From Corynebacterium jeddahense (GTDB lineage: Bacteria; Actinomycetota; Actinomycetes; Mycobacteriales; Mycobacteriaceae), in the NCBI RefSeq assembly GCF_028609865.1, contig NZ_CP063194.1, positions 1,860,001-1,924,000 of the forward strand: a stretch of 64,000 nucleotides of DNA. The letters run 5' to 3'. The translations under genes were made by a program, and so were the position numbers. Positions 1 through 8,788 of the stretch are shown in pieces. How positions within the stretch are numbered: the first letter of the stretch is position 1; each line of letters opens with the position of its first letter. The notes under the pieces were generated by a model, which was not told the origin of the DNA, did no database searches, and saw nothing but the letters and a program-made list of their open reading frames with translations.

Positions 1-859
1 AGACTCGTGTACCAGAGATTCGCGATAAGGCTTTTCTGTTCACCAGTCAGTTTAGGTATTCGGTTGCGATGTAGTCCGAACATTGAAATGTTTTCGTCGC
101 GAACAGATTTAATCAACGCTTCAACTTGTTCAGGGTACCGAGGAGCAATTGTGAACAAGGTCTTATTGGGCTGTGGAACGTCGGCGTATCCATCAGTCCC
201 GTAGCGATCAGCGACATAAGCATAATACATCAGAAACTCAGTCGCGTCTCCAGTTTCATTAAAAACTAACGGAAGAGGCAGGCAGTACTTATTCTCCAAG
301 AATTGGCAAACCTCACGCGCATATTTTGTGTACATAACGTACGGGGTGACGGATGGCCACATACTCGATTTGAAACGATCGTCGGCTTCCATGACATCAA
401 CCGAGGGATACAAACAACGCTTCCAGAACTCTTCGACTTTCTTCGTCAACGGGAGTTTGGGATTGCCACTCTCAAAAAAGTCAAATATGTTCGACGGTCG
501 GACAAAATGATTTTTCCCATCAAGTACTAAAAAGAACTCCTCGGTAATCAACCGTGAGATTCCGAGTTTGATAGCCTGCTGGTCACGCTGGCCTACCTTG
601 GGAACGCTCGGAAAAACATCATTCCAATCAATTATTCTCAGCCTATCGCGCATACAGTCAGAAATGATTCCATTGGCCGAAAGCAATCCACTTAGTATCC
701 GACGGGTCTCCAGCGCCTGTTCAGGACTTGGGTCGTTTATGACGACATAGAGAGTGCCGAGACGGTTAAGTTCGAACAGACGGTCGAAGCTTAAGATCTG
801 CAGAAATGTTAGGCGGACATCGCCCCGGAAAGTTATGGAGACTACCGGTATGGTACCAT
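1..859 (-). CDS. DUF6492-like glycan-cluster protein, C-terminus cut by window edge, start unclear
   Basis: The minus-strand frame is open from 860 to the window edge without a stop. It encodes about 286 residues: IPVVSITFRGD near the start, LYVVIND, then LVLDGKNHFVRP (a D-x-K/N 'LDADN'-type motif) and FNETGDATEFLMYYAY. This resembles DUF6492 proteins found in polysaccharide loci, whose fold looks glycosyltransferase-like; the exact activity is unknown. No ATG, GTG or TTG lies in frame ahead of the conserved IPVVSITF segment. A good RBS (GGGGAGAG, 866-873) with ATG 859-857 sits one frame out, so a 1-nt deletion, a sequencing error or an unusual start is possible. The DNA is among the most AT-rich in the window. 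Downstream gene of the minus-strand glycan cluster. Confidence 0.6.
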
Positions 860-870
860 TTCATTCTCTC

Positions 871-1359
871 CCCGTAGGATAATTTTCAGACCGTTATCTA
901 CTCTTTAACAGAAGTAGAATCCTATCTGCTATTGACCCAAAAGACGATAGCAGCATTATTTGATAAGTAGGTGAACACCCTACGATTTGCTTCGAGCATA
1001 GTATCGAAGCAATCCCCTGGTTCCGACCAGCATTCTATCTACAATTAGACAGCTCAACACAAGTCGCACAACCGGCCGCACGGTCAGTTTGACGTCCCCC
1101 TTTTAGTGGGGACCCTGCGCGACTGCCATGGAATCTTTATCGAAAACTCGTCATATCCTGGTAGACGCCCGCACTTAATCACCACTATAGAGTTGAGCAA
1201 AATTTTTCAATCCCATCGACCTAATCGCAAGTTATACGGTTTTACTCAGCTCGGTCGATTCCGGTAAGACCAATTCTCCAGTTCGATTAATCGTTGAATC
1301 TTGCAACTTGGGCGATTCGTTAGACCTCCGAAGCAACATTGTAGTAGCGCCAAAAGGCA
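871..1359. other. 489-bp AT-rich gap with no convincing gene
   Basis: No credible ORF was found on either strand between the DUF6492-like gene and the GT2/GT4 gene, although both are transcribed leftwards. The base composition is much more AT-rich than the rest of the window. The only structure noted is a 9-bp inverted repeat at 987-1012. The gap may hold the promoter of the DUF6492-like gene or be the remnant of a lost gene. Confidence 0.6.
987..1012. repeat. 9-bp perfect inverted repeat, 8-nt spacer
   Basis: TTGCTTCGA (987-995) is repeated inverted as TCGAAGCAA (1004-1012). No T-run follows on either strand, so it looks more like an operator or processing hairpin than an intrinsic terminator. 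Confidence 0.55.
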
Positions 1360-3249
1360 CTATTTATACAATCGCTTCATTGCTTCGGCTCCAATTTTCT
1401 GTTCTCTTTCATAAACTTGCTGGTCACTTTTGTCCAAGATGTAGCCACATATTTCATCAAGCGTTCTGAAGATGAAGTTTTTCGGATACAGGAATAGGGC
1501 TCCCGGCCAGTGCAAAATTAGGGAAATCGCTCCTGATGCGAATCCCTCCGTAGCCGCGACATGTGATCCTTCCACGTCGCTCAAGGACAGTACGAAACCC
1601 ACGTTTGAAAGTACCTTTTTGGTATCAATCCATCCGCCGAAATGCACTGCGTCCATTAGATTATTTTCACGCACGATTTGATTACAGTACTCAAAGTAAG
1701 CTACCTCTTCGGGATTTGACATGACCCACGGGTATTCGCTCGGGTGCTTTCCATAGAGACTTAGAGTGTAGCGTTTGTCGTACTTGCGCAACTCTGCGAG
1801 TAGCTCGAGAGCCCGATGCAGGCCCTTGAGCTTGGGCACGAAACCGACCATCGCTAGATTGAAGACTCGGCTCGGATCCGTTCCCCTGTCGTAATCGTTG
1901 ATTGGTATGAAGTTGGGCACGTAAGCAATCCTCGTGCGCGGGATACCGAATGTGATTTGCAGCTCATCCACGAGCGCCGGAGCAATCACCACGAAACGAT
2001 CAACGTTTTCTGTCTCCACATCCAAACCGTACTCTTTTGTTAGTTCAAAACGGTGCAAGCGAACCACCAGACGCTGTTCTGGTTTTTTACGTTCCGAATA
2101 CCAAACTGCGTTGCCCAGCATCCATTCACAGAAGATTATTTCTGCCCAGGAGAGCAGCTTCTCGCTCCGTAATTGGTCATGCTCATCGTGGCTCAACCAT
2201 TCATCAATACACACTTGATAATGTTGCTCTAGCGTGGGGAGAGCCGGGATGATGAATTTCAAGTCTGGGCCAGCAATAACCATGCGGGCTTTGATTGCCT
2301 CTAGAAAATCCTCGTATCGATCGGCCAGAATCAGATCACGGATCTCAGCAAATCGGTCATTGTATGTGTACTGGGCGACCGATGGGTGACTGCGGAGAAG
2401 ATTTCCAAACTCGCGAAACGTGTCGCGGTCGAAACCATTGCGATTGTAACGGATCATATTCCTGATGACAGCCTGGAGGGCAACTTGCCCACGGGTGGCG
2501 AAATAGTCGATGCCTAAGGTGGCCAAGATTCGTTGACACTCGGACCAGGCAATTATGTGATTCCGCATTTCGGCATTCTCATAGCGCTGTGTCGCGGAAG
2601 TTTGGCCTGCAACCGAAGTGGAATCGTAAATGTACAGAGGCACATCGGCGTATTCCACTGTTCCAGCAGCCAAGGCCTGATAGAGGAAGACGGCGTCCTC
2701 CGCGATGTGCAGATCCGTGGACCAAGTGAGGGCATGATCCAGGAGGAACTGGCGGGAAAACAGGGCCGTCGGGATTGTGCTGTGGAAGCGAACGATCGCC
2801 TTAGCTTTCTCGGAACGGGAGCGAAAGGCCGACCAGTTGTCGATGGTGTTCATGAGCTGTTCGCCGCCGCCGTCGACGCGAATCAAGGGAGCGCGGACGA
2901 AGTCGGCGTTGGTGCGTCGGGCGACATCGAGGGCGGCGATGACGCCCTCTGGCAGGATTTGGTCGTCCGCGTCCAGGTAGATGACGTAATCGCCGGTGGC
3001 GAGTGTTAGACCGATGTTACGCGGCTTCGAGGGGGAACCCGAGTTCCGTTCCAGCTGGTGGGGGGTGACCCAGTCGCGAGTACCCCCAAAACGGACAATA
3101 CGGGCATAGGTGGAATCGGTGGAGCAATCGTCCACGAGCACGGCTTGAAATTCAAGGACTTCGCGGAGCCGATCGAGCGAAGCAAGACATTGTGTGAACT
3201 TCGCGCCCGGGTTGTAGCTGGGTACGATGACCGAGACAATTGGGTTCAT
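1360..3249 (-). CDS. Two-domain glycosyltransferase (GT2 + GT4-like)
   Basis: A 629-residue putative cytoplasmic bifunctional glycosyltransferase. Residues 5-100 are a clear GT2 (GT-A) domain: VSVIVPSYNPG, DDCSTDST at 40-47, SKPRNIGLTLATGDY, and the metal-binding DADD at 93-96. The C-terminal third has GT-B/GT4-like features: GFVPKLKGLHRALELL, LYGKHP, and a donor-site-like EGSHVAATEGFASGA. Such fusions typically add successive sugars during surface polysaccharide assembly; donor and acceptor cannot be read from sequence. It starts 3 bp after the stop of the upstream CgeB-like gene, so the two are co-transcribed and probably translationally coupled. Low-GC composition matches the cluster. Confidence 0.8.
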   Translation of the reverse strand: MNPIVSVIVPSYNPGAKFTQCLASLDRLREVLEFQAVLVDDCSTDSTYARIVRFGGTRDWVTPHQLERNSGSPSKPRNIGLTLATGDYVIYLDADDQILPEGVIAALDVARRTNADFVRAPLIRVDGGGEQLMNTIDNWSAFRSRSEKAKAIVRFHSTIPTALFSRQFLLDHALTWSTDLHIAEDAVFLYQALAAGTVEYADVPLYIYDSTSVAGQTSATQRYENAEMRNHIIAWSECQRILATLGIDYFATRGQVALQAVIRNMIRYNRNGFDRDTFREFGNLLRSHPSVAQYTYNDRFAEIRDLILADRYEDFLEAIKARMVIAGPDLKFIIPALPTLEQHYQVCIDEWLSHDEHDQLRSEKLLSWAEIIFCEWMLGNAVWYSERKKPEQRLVVRLHRFELTKEYGLDVETENVDRFVVIAPALVDELQITFGIPRTRIAYVPNFIPINDYDRGTDPSRVFNLAMVGFVPKLKGLHRALELLAELRKYDKRYTLSLYGKHPSEYPWVMSNPEEVAYFEYCNQIVRENNLMDAVHFGGWIDTKKVLSNVGFVLSLSDVEGSHVAATEGFASGAISLILHWPGALFLYPKNFIFRTLDEICGYILDKSDQQVYEREQKIGAEAMKRLYK

Positions 3250-3252
3250 AGC

Positions 3253-5049
3253 TTAGGCGATGAGAAGCTGCTCGAAGGGTAGGTTGGCGATGACTGCGCC
3301 GAGGGTTGGTTCGGCCGCAACTGCGGGAATCAATACGGTGTCTTTCAGACTCTGGGTGACGAAAGTAAATGGTTGTTGGCTGTGGGCCATAGTTATGGCT
3401 CCCGGGGCATATTGGGCGTGAAGCAATAGATCCTCGAGGGTGTCCTCCAGATTAAGAGGGTCCGGCAGAGTTGCGGCAGGGAAAACGAGGAAGTGGTCTA
3501 CTTCAGTAGCGCTGAGGACCTCTCCCCTACGCGGAGCATCCTCCGCGAAGCGGATCACCTGCACGCCGTCTTGGTTGTAGTCGCGCAGGAGCAGACCGTA
3601 GTCGAAGGGTTCGACGGTGGGGCCGACGAGGAGGATCTTCGCAACGACGTTGGGGCCGCTGAGCTGGCGGAGATAGGTGAAGGCGGCTTCAGATTGTGCG
3701 GGGTCGGTGACCACCGCAGTAGCGGCCACTGCCGGTTCGGTAGGCGCGAACTCGAGACCCGCTACGCGGGCAATCTGTTCAAAGCGGTGACGGTAGGTGT
3801 GGTCGCGCAGGACTGTTTTAAGGTTACGGTGCCGTGCGTCGTCGATTCGCAATGTGCTCAATACCCTGAGATCCTCTGGGTGTTGGTCGAGGAAAAGGAC
3901 GGTGTCTCCGAAGAGCTGGTCGACACCGCGCGAGTAGTTCGAGATGACAAAGGTGTTGCAGGCCATGAGCTCAAAGATGCGGCGAGCAAACATGGTCTCC
4001 GATTCGGTCTCAGTGTTCAGCGTGATACCAAGGGTAGATTCCTTATACACCTTTGCTACCTGGTCGCCGGGGACAGGCGGGTTGATGTACGGCTGGTAGC
4101 GCCGCGGGAAAATGTGAGTGGTGTCGTCGGCAAAGTTTGCGTAACGGTCGTAGATCTTGAGGTTGTGACCGGAGGCAATGACTGCATCAAAAATCGTAAC
4201 CATATCCTTCGAGCGCTCGACGTGGTTGTCATACCAGCCGCCGGCGAAGACAGCATCATCGCTGCGGCGCGTGATCTCGATGGGGTTAAACAATTTAGGC
4301 TGAGCCGCGAATTGTAGGACGTGGACACTGGGGTGGCCGTATTCTTGCTGGTAGCGAGGCACACAGGCGGCGTCCGTGGTGAAGATATGGTCGAAATGGG
4401 TAGCGGTGGCGACGAAGTTGTGGGCACGGTCGTCGAAATGTGAGGGATCCTCTTTGTTCCAGAAGACGGTAGGGATACCCTCGCGCTTGCAGTACTGGAG
4501 AATATCGAGCAAAGCCGAACGGTTTTCGTGCGAGAAGTTCTCCGAGGCGTAGATCTTGCCGCGCCAAGGGCGTGCGATAGGGTCGCTGCCCGACCATGCC
4601 GACTCGCAGAAGAACAGATCCGGTTGTTCCTGCTCGAAACGATCACGCCAATTCTCCGGAGTGATGGGGATGAGCTGGCATTCTAGTGCGAAGCTGTGAT
4701 AGGAGAACTCATCGAGGATGGCGGCAACGCGGTGTTCCTCGAGCTTACGGGGCTTCGCGGCGCGACGCCTCGAAGCTTTGGTTACGCGCGGTTGGGATTC
4801 GATCCTGGCCAGGATCCTGTTAAGGGCGCGGTCGGTCGTCTTTGCCCGCTCCGCTGCCCGCTGTGATTCCTTCTCGTTGCGTACGAGTTTCGCAGCTTCA
4901 CCCACGCCAATGAGTGCGAGACCCACGCCTTCCATCGTGCTTCGCTGGTGCTTCTTCAGTACAGGCGCCGCAAGTCGAGACGCGGACAATGTGGCAAATC
5001 CAAGTGAAGTAAGGGCGAAGTTGAGCTTAAAGGTGCGGGGCACATGCAT
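3253..5049 (-). CDS. CgeB-like glycosyltransferase with degenerate C-terminal domain
   Basis: A 598-residue protein of the CgeB/DUF3880 glycosyltransferase type: ILDEFSYHSF, FFCESAWSGS, VFWNKEDPSHF (FWNKEDP at 196-202), AGGWYDNHVERSKDM, and MFARRIFELMACNTFVISNY (donor-site-like). It shares these motifs and their order with the divergent gene at 6897-8786. In that paralogue the C-terminal third is a GT2 domain with an intact DDDD; here the equivalent region (about residue 440 on) reads HFLVFPAATLPDPLNL with no acidic cluster, so it is probably inactive. It lies 35 bp downstream of the ABC ATPase in the same operon. Inferred to build the glycan exported by that transporter. Confidence 0.78.
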   Translation of the reverse strand: MHVPRTFKLNFALTSLGFATLSASRLAAPVLKKHQRSTMEGVGLALIGVGEAAKLVRNEKESQRAAERAKTTDRALNRILARIESQPRVTKASRRRAAKPRKLEEHRVAAILDEFSYHSFALECQLIPITPENWRDRFEQEQPDLFFCESAWSGSDPIARPWRGKIYASENFSHENRSALLDILQYCKREGIPTVFWNKEDPSHFDDRAHNFVATATHFDHIFTTDAACVPRYQQEYGHPSVHVLQFAAQPKLFNPIEITRRSDDAVFAGGWYDNHVERSKDMVTIFDAVIASGHNLKIYDRYANFADDTTHIFPRRYQPYINPPVPGDQVAKVYKESTLGITLNTETESETMFARRIFELMACNTFVISNYSRGVDQLFGDTVLFLDQHPEDLRVLSTLRIDDARHRNLKTVLRDHTYRHRFEQIARVAGLEFAPTEPAVAATAVVTDPAQSEAAFTYLRQLSGPNVVAKILLVGPTVEPFDYGLLLRDYNQDGVQVIRFAEDAPRRGEVLSATEVDHFLVFPAATLPDPLNLEDTLEDLLLHAQYAPGAITMAHSQQPFTFVTQSLKDTVLIPAVAAEPTLGAVIANLPFEQLLIA

Positions 5050-5084
5050 GAGGAGTACTTTACCTCCGCTAGCAAGCGGCGATG

Positions 5085-5930
5085 CTAGCCCTTGACTGGC
5101 TGAATCGTAATGTCGGGAAGCGTCGCGCGGACTTGGCGGAGGAGTTCGATCGCCTTCGCCTCTGCGCCATCGCGGAACAGGTTTGAAAACTCCTGGTAGC
5201 GCTGCACGACTTCATCCGTGTGGCCGTCCGCGATCATGTCACCACGATGGATCCAAATGGTGCGGTCGCAGTTCTCTTTTACCGTATCGAGGATGTGAGA
5301 AACGAGGAAAACGTTTCCGGCATCTTGAAGGAGAGATTCCATCCTCTTGTGGGCTTTCGCACCGAAAGCGGAGTCGCCGGTGGACAGGGCTTCGTCGACA
5401 AGCAAAACCTCTGGCCTTACCGAAGTGGAGATTGCGAAGCTCAGCTTGGAACCCATGCCGGACGAGTAAGTGGCCATGGGGCGCGTGGCTGCCTCTCCCA
5501 GCTCGGCCCACTCGATGATCTTCGGGACGGTGTCGCGGGCTTCGTCTGGCGACATGCCCAGGGCGAGGAGTCCCAGGTACGCATTCTGTTCGCCCGTGAG
5601 CCAGCTCTGCAGGGCAGGTGCGACACCGAGCAGAGTGGGCTGGCAGGACACGTGGATAGTGCCGGACGTGGGCGCTTCGCTGCCTGCGATAACACGAAGC
5701 AAGGTGGACTTGCCAGAACCGTTACGGCCGATGATACCGATGGATTCGCCTTTCTGTACAACGAAAGTCACCCCCCGAAGCGCGTCGACAGTGCGGGCAC
5801 GCTTTTGCTTCCAGAAAGAGCGCCCGCCGCTTGCGTCAGCGCCGGTGAGTACGTAATCCTTGCCGATGTTCTGCGCGACGACTGCCGGGTGTTGGATGAC
5901 AGATTGAGTTTCGGGGTTATGCGTGGACAT
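5085..5930 (-). CDS. Polysaccharide ABC exporter, ATP-binding subunit (Wzt/TagH/RfbE-like)
   Basis: A 281-residue ATPase with Walker A GRNGSGKST (68-76), signature YSSGMGSKL (155-163), Walker B VLLVDEA (175-181) and the switch His of VSH (212). The long segment before Walker A and the SSGM signature are typical of the O-antigen/teichoic-acid/galactan exporter ATPases. No large C-terminal carbohydrate-binding domain follows, so the substrate is probably not recognised through a Wzt-type cap. The start codon lies 14 bp inside the end of the permease gene, implying translational coupling. It energises export of the glycan (probably undecaprenyl- or decaprenyl-linked) made by the neighbouring transferases. 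The exact polymer is unknown. Confidence 0.9.
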   Translation of the reverse strand: MSTHNPETQSVIQHPAVVAQNIGKDYVLTGADASGGRSFWKQKRARTVDALRGVTFVVQKGESIGIIGRNGSGKSTLLRVIAGSEAPTSGTIHVSCQPTLLGVAPALQSWLTGEQNAYLGLLALGMSPDEARDTVPKIIEWAELGEAATRPMATYSSGMGSKLSFAISTSVRPEVLLVDEALSTGDSAFGAKAHKRMESLLQDAGNVFLVSHILDTVKENCDRTIWIHRGDMIADGHTDEVVQRYQEFSNLFRDGAEAKAIELLRQVRATLPDITIQPVKG

Positions 5931-6837
5931 TGATGTACCTTTCCTCGGCCATCCAGAAGAAGACGAGACCGACGATGAACGTGCCCAGGCTCCAGGCGAT
6001 GAGGGTGAGCCAGGTTTGCGCGGATGGAACGGTGGCGTAGAGCACGCTGTCGCGGATCGCGGTGAGAAAGATATACCCCGGGTTCAACGAGAAGATCTTG
6101 TACAGAATTGGCGAGTGGGCGTATCGCTCAAGCGGAAAGAAGATGCCCGAGCTGAAAAACCACGCACGGATGCCTACGCTGATGATCACCTTGAAATCCG
6201 GCAGGAATGCGGTGATGCGGGCGACGATGAACATGAGCCCGGTACCGAACGCCCACACGAGAAATGTGAGCGGGATAACAAGGATGACCGTCCACGAGAT
6301 AGGCTTGTGCCACTGGGCCACGAGTGCAAACACAATTGCAATGAGCAGTGCCGGCAGGTTGTCAATAAGATACCTCAGGGACTGGGAAAAAACAAGCGTG
6401 GCTTTGGGGAACGAGAACGCTTGGATGAGGTTCTTCGAAGTTTGCACAAGGGACTGGCCCCCATTGACTAAAGACGTAAGGAACCCGAAGAATGTCACGC
6501 CAATTATGAGGAAGCCAATGAAGTTCTCCACGCCGCGCGATGTCTTCAGCAGGAAGCCGAAGATGATGCCGTACATGGTGGCGTCTAGCAGCGGTTGCGC
6601 GATGAGCCAAAAGCGCCACAGGTTATAACTCTTGGCCGTGCGGAAAGCACGAAAGCGAGCGTCGGTAACAATGAAGTGCCTTCTCCCCCACAGCTGTTGT
6701 AGATACAACTGCAGCGGGGGGCGTACATTAAGTTTGCGCATTCCGCGCATGTTCACTTCAACTGTAATGGGTTCTTGGACGCCCAGTAGATCAGCTTCCT
6801 TGTGAGTGTCCTCGGCCTGCGAGCAATTGCGACGCAT
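5917..6837 (-). CDS. Polysaccharide ABC exporter, membrane subunit (ABC-2 type, Wzm-like)
   Basis: A 306-residue integral membrane protein with about six hydrophobic segments (for example LIAQPLLDATMYGIIFGFLL, ALLIAIVFALVAQW, VILVIPLTFLVWAFGTGLMF, and a C-terminal LIAWSLGTFIVGLVFFW), the ABC-2 permease layout. A cytoplasmic N-terminus of about 60 residues contains RFRAFRTAKSYNLWRFWLI, the amphipathic element typical of Wzm/TagG permeases. ATG 6837 is preceded by AGGAG at good spacing; Met30 or Met33 are possible later starts. It forms the channel of the exporter with the ATPase encoded by the overlapping next gene. The first gene of the leftward operon, divergent from the CgeB-GT2 gene (59-bp gap). 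Confidence 0.9.
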   Translation of the reverse strand: MRRNCSQAEDTHKEADLLGVQEPITVEVNMRGMRKLNVRPPLQLYLQQLWGRRHFIVTDARFRAFRTAKSYNLWRFWLIAQPLLDATMYGIIFGFLLKTSRGVENFIGFLIIGVTFFGFLTSLVNGGQSLVQTSKNLIQAFSFPKATLVFSQSLRYLIDNLPALLIAIVFALVAQWHKPISWTVILVIPLTFLVWAFGTGLMFIVARITAFLPDFKVIISVGIRAWFFSSGIFFPLERYAHSPILYKIFSLNPGYIFLTAIRDSVLYATVPSAQTWLTLIAWSLGTFIVGLVFFWMAEERYINVHA

Positions 6838-6896
6838 TCCTGTGCTCCTCTCAACCTATGATTGGAATATTACTGAATTGTTAGGAGTGAACCGAA

Positions 6897-8786
6897 ATGG
6901 CGAGACGCTCGCACCCATTTTCCAGCGTTGCGCGGGCCACCGTGACACGAGCGAAGCGTTTCATCCTGCGCCACGCTCCGAAACCTGTGGTGTATCAACT
7001 GCGCAAAGCGCAGAAACAGGTGAAAGCGGCTCGTGTTCGGCGGGTTTCGGCTGGGGGGTTCCCACCAGTGGTGCCGGGAAGCGTTTTTGCACTACCCCAG
7101 CGGCCACCTCACTTCGACCTGACGGCCGGATGCATTCTGGACGAGTTCTCTTTAGCGGCGTGGACACCAGAGCTTAACTTAGTCCAGGTGACACCAGGTG
7201 CGGACCTTCCGGCGATGGATTTCCTGCTTGTAGAGTCCGCCTGGGCCGGCAGTGGCGGCGCCTGGAAGTACCAGCTTGTCGGGGAACATGCGCCCTCGCA
7301 GGAGCTGCAAGATGTAATCGCCACGTGTCGGGAGCGCGGAGTCCCCACTGTCTTCTGGAACAAGGAGGATCCAGCACACTTCGAGGATTTCCGAGAAACC
7401 GCCGCGTTGTTCGACTTCATTGCTACGACAGACTCAGGAAAGGTTTCGGATTACAAGCAGCTCTTTCCGAATGCGCACGTGTTCGTCCTTCCGTTCGCCG
7501 CGCAGCCCGCACTGCAGAACCCGGCGCGCAACGATGTCCCCGAGACTGCTGGCGACATCGCTTTCGCAGGCACGTACTTCCGGCACAAGTTCAAGCAGCG
7601 CCGAGAACAGATGGATCTGCTGTTGGGGGCAGCCCACCGGATCAGCCAGCAGTCCGAGGCCAAGTTCACCATCTTCTCCCGTCATGCAGGTGGGGATGCG
7701 AAGTACCAGTTTCCTTCCAAGTGGAGCAAGCACGTGGTTGGTTCGCTCCCCTACCCCGAGATGCTTTCCGCGTATAGGGCGTTCAAGGTCTTCTTGAACG
7801 TTAACTCCGTCGTTGAGAGCCCGAGCATGTGCGCACGGCGGATCTTCGAGATTGCTGCGTCGGGGACACCGGTGGTGAGCACCGAGTCGGCAGCGCTTCG
7901 GAACTTCTTCACCGCGGAAGAGGTGCCGTCGGTGCGTTCCAGCGATGACGCTGAGCTAGTTCTGCGGTCGTTGCTCACTTCAGAGCTTCTGCGTCGGCGC
8001 ACCACACAACTCGCATTACGTCGCGTGTGGGAAGAACACACGTATCGGCAGCGGGCGAGGGTAATCGTCCGGGAGCTGGGTCTGGGCGAGGGCGAAGGCG
8101 AATTGCCCCTGGTGAGTGTGATCTGCTCAACGAACCGAGACTTTGAACTCTCGCACTTGCTTGATCAAGTGGCTGCCCAAACCTACCAGCGCGTGGAACT
8201 TCTTGTCCTCGGACATGGGGTCGAAATTGATTCTTCGTTCGCACGCCGGGCCGAGGCGGCTGAGATTGAGGGGGTGCAAGTACTGCACCGGACAAGCCAA
8301 ACAAGCCTTGGCGAATGCTTGAACGCGCTCGTGGAGGCTGCGAACGGGGAGATTGTAGCGAAATTTGATGATGATGATTTTTACTTGCCCAACTACCTCC
8401 GCGACCAGGTCAACACGCTGGTAAACATGAATGCGGATGTGGTGGGGAAAGGATCGATCTACTTCTACCTGCCTGGCCCGAATCTGATAGCCAGGCGGTG
8501 GAAGCACCAGGAACACATCTGGCGCAACTTCGTCGCGGGGGCGACGCTGGTAGGTTGGCGCGAGGTGTTTGCAGACACGCCGTTCGCGGATCGAACAAAG
8601 GGCGAGGACAGCGACTTTCTCCTACGGCTGGAGCGCAAGGGGCGAAAGGTGTATTCAGCAGATAGCTTCAACTACCTCTGCATCCGCGGTAACACCGAAC
8701 ACACCTGGGCGATTAGTGATGCAGAGATCCTGGCAAACGCCGAAGTCGAAACGTTCGGGATGAACGTCAAGCACGTGGAGGTGTGA
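6897..8786 (+). CDS. CgeB-like + GT2 bifunctional glycosyltransferase
   Basis: A 629-residue protein. The N-terminal two thirds is CgeB-like: CILDEFSLAAW, LVESAWAGSGGAW, VFWNKEDPAHF (FWNKEDP at 153-159), and SMCARRIFEIAASGTPVVSTES. From about residue 403 a complete GT2 domain follows: LVSVICSTNR, then KFDDDDFYLPNY with the metal-binding Asp run at 491-494, and a late TKGEDSDFLLRL that fits the catalytic ED. It is the intact paralogue of the leftward gene at 3253-5049. The start is supported by AGGAG 9-10 nt upstream of ATG 6897. It heads a short rightward operon with the alpha/beta-hydrolase and probably adds two linkages of the surface glycan. Confidence 0.8.
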   Translation: MARRSHPFSSVARATVTRAKRFILRHAPKPVVYQLRKAQKQVKAARVRRVSAGGFPPVVPGSVFALPQRPPHFDLTAGCILDEFSLAAWTPELNLVQVTPGADLPAMDFLLVESAWAGSGGAWKYQLVGEHAPSQELQDVIATCRERGVPTVFWNKEDPAHFEDFRETAALFDFIATTDSGKVSDYKQLFPNAHVFVLPFAAQPALQNPARNDVPETAGDIAFAGTYFRHKFKQRREQMDLLLGAAHRISQQSEAKFTIFSRHAGGDAKYQFPSKWSKHVVGSLPYPEMLSAYRAFKVFLNVNSVVESPSMCARRIFEIAASGTPVVSTESAALRNFFTAEEVPSVRSSDDAELVLRSLLTSELLRRRTTQLALRRVWEEHTYRQRARVIVRELGLGEGEGELPLVSVICSTNRDFELSHLLDQVAAQTYQRVELLVLGHGVEIDSSFARRAEAAEIEGVQVLHRTSQTSLGECLNALVEAANGEIVAKFDDDDFYLPNYLRDQVNTLVNMNADVVGKGSIYFYLPGPNLIARRWKHQEHIWRNFVAGATLVGWREVFADTPFADRTKGEDSDFLLRLERKGRKVYSADSFNYLCIRGNTEHTWAISDAEILANAEVETFGMNVKHVEV

Positions 8787-8788
8787 CA

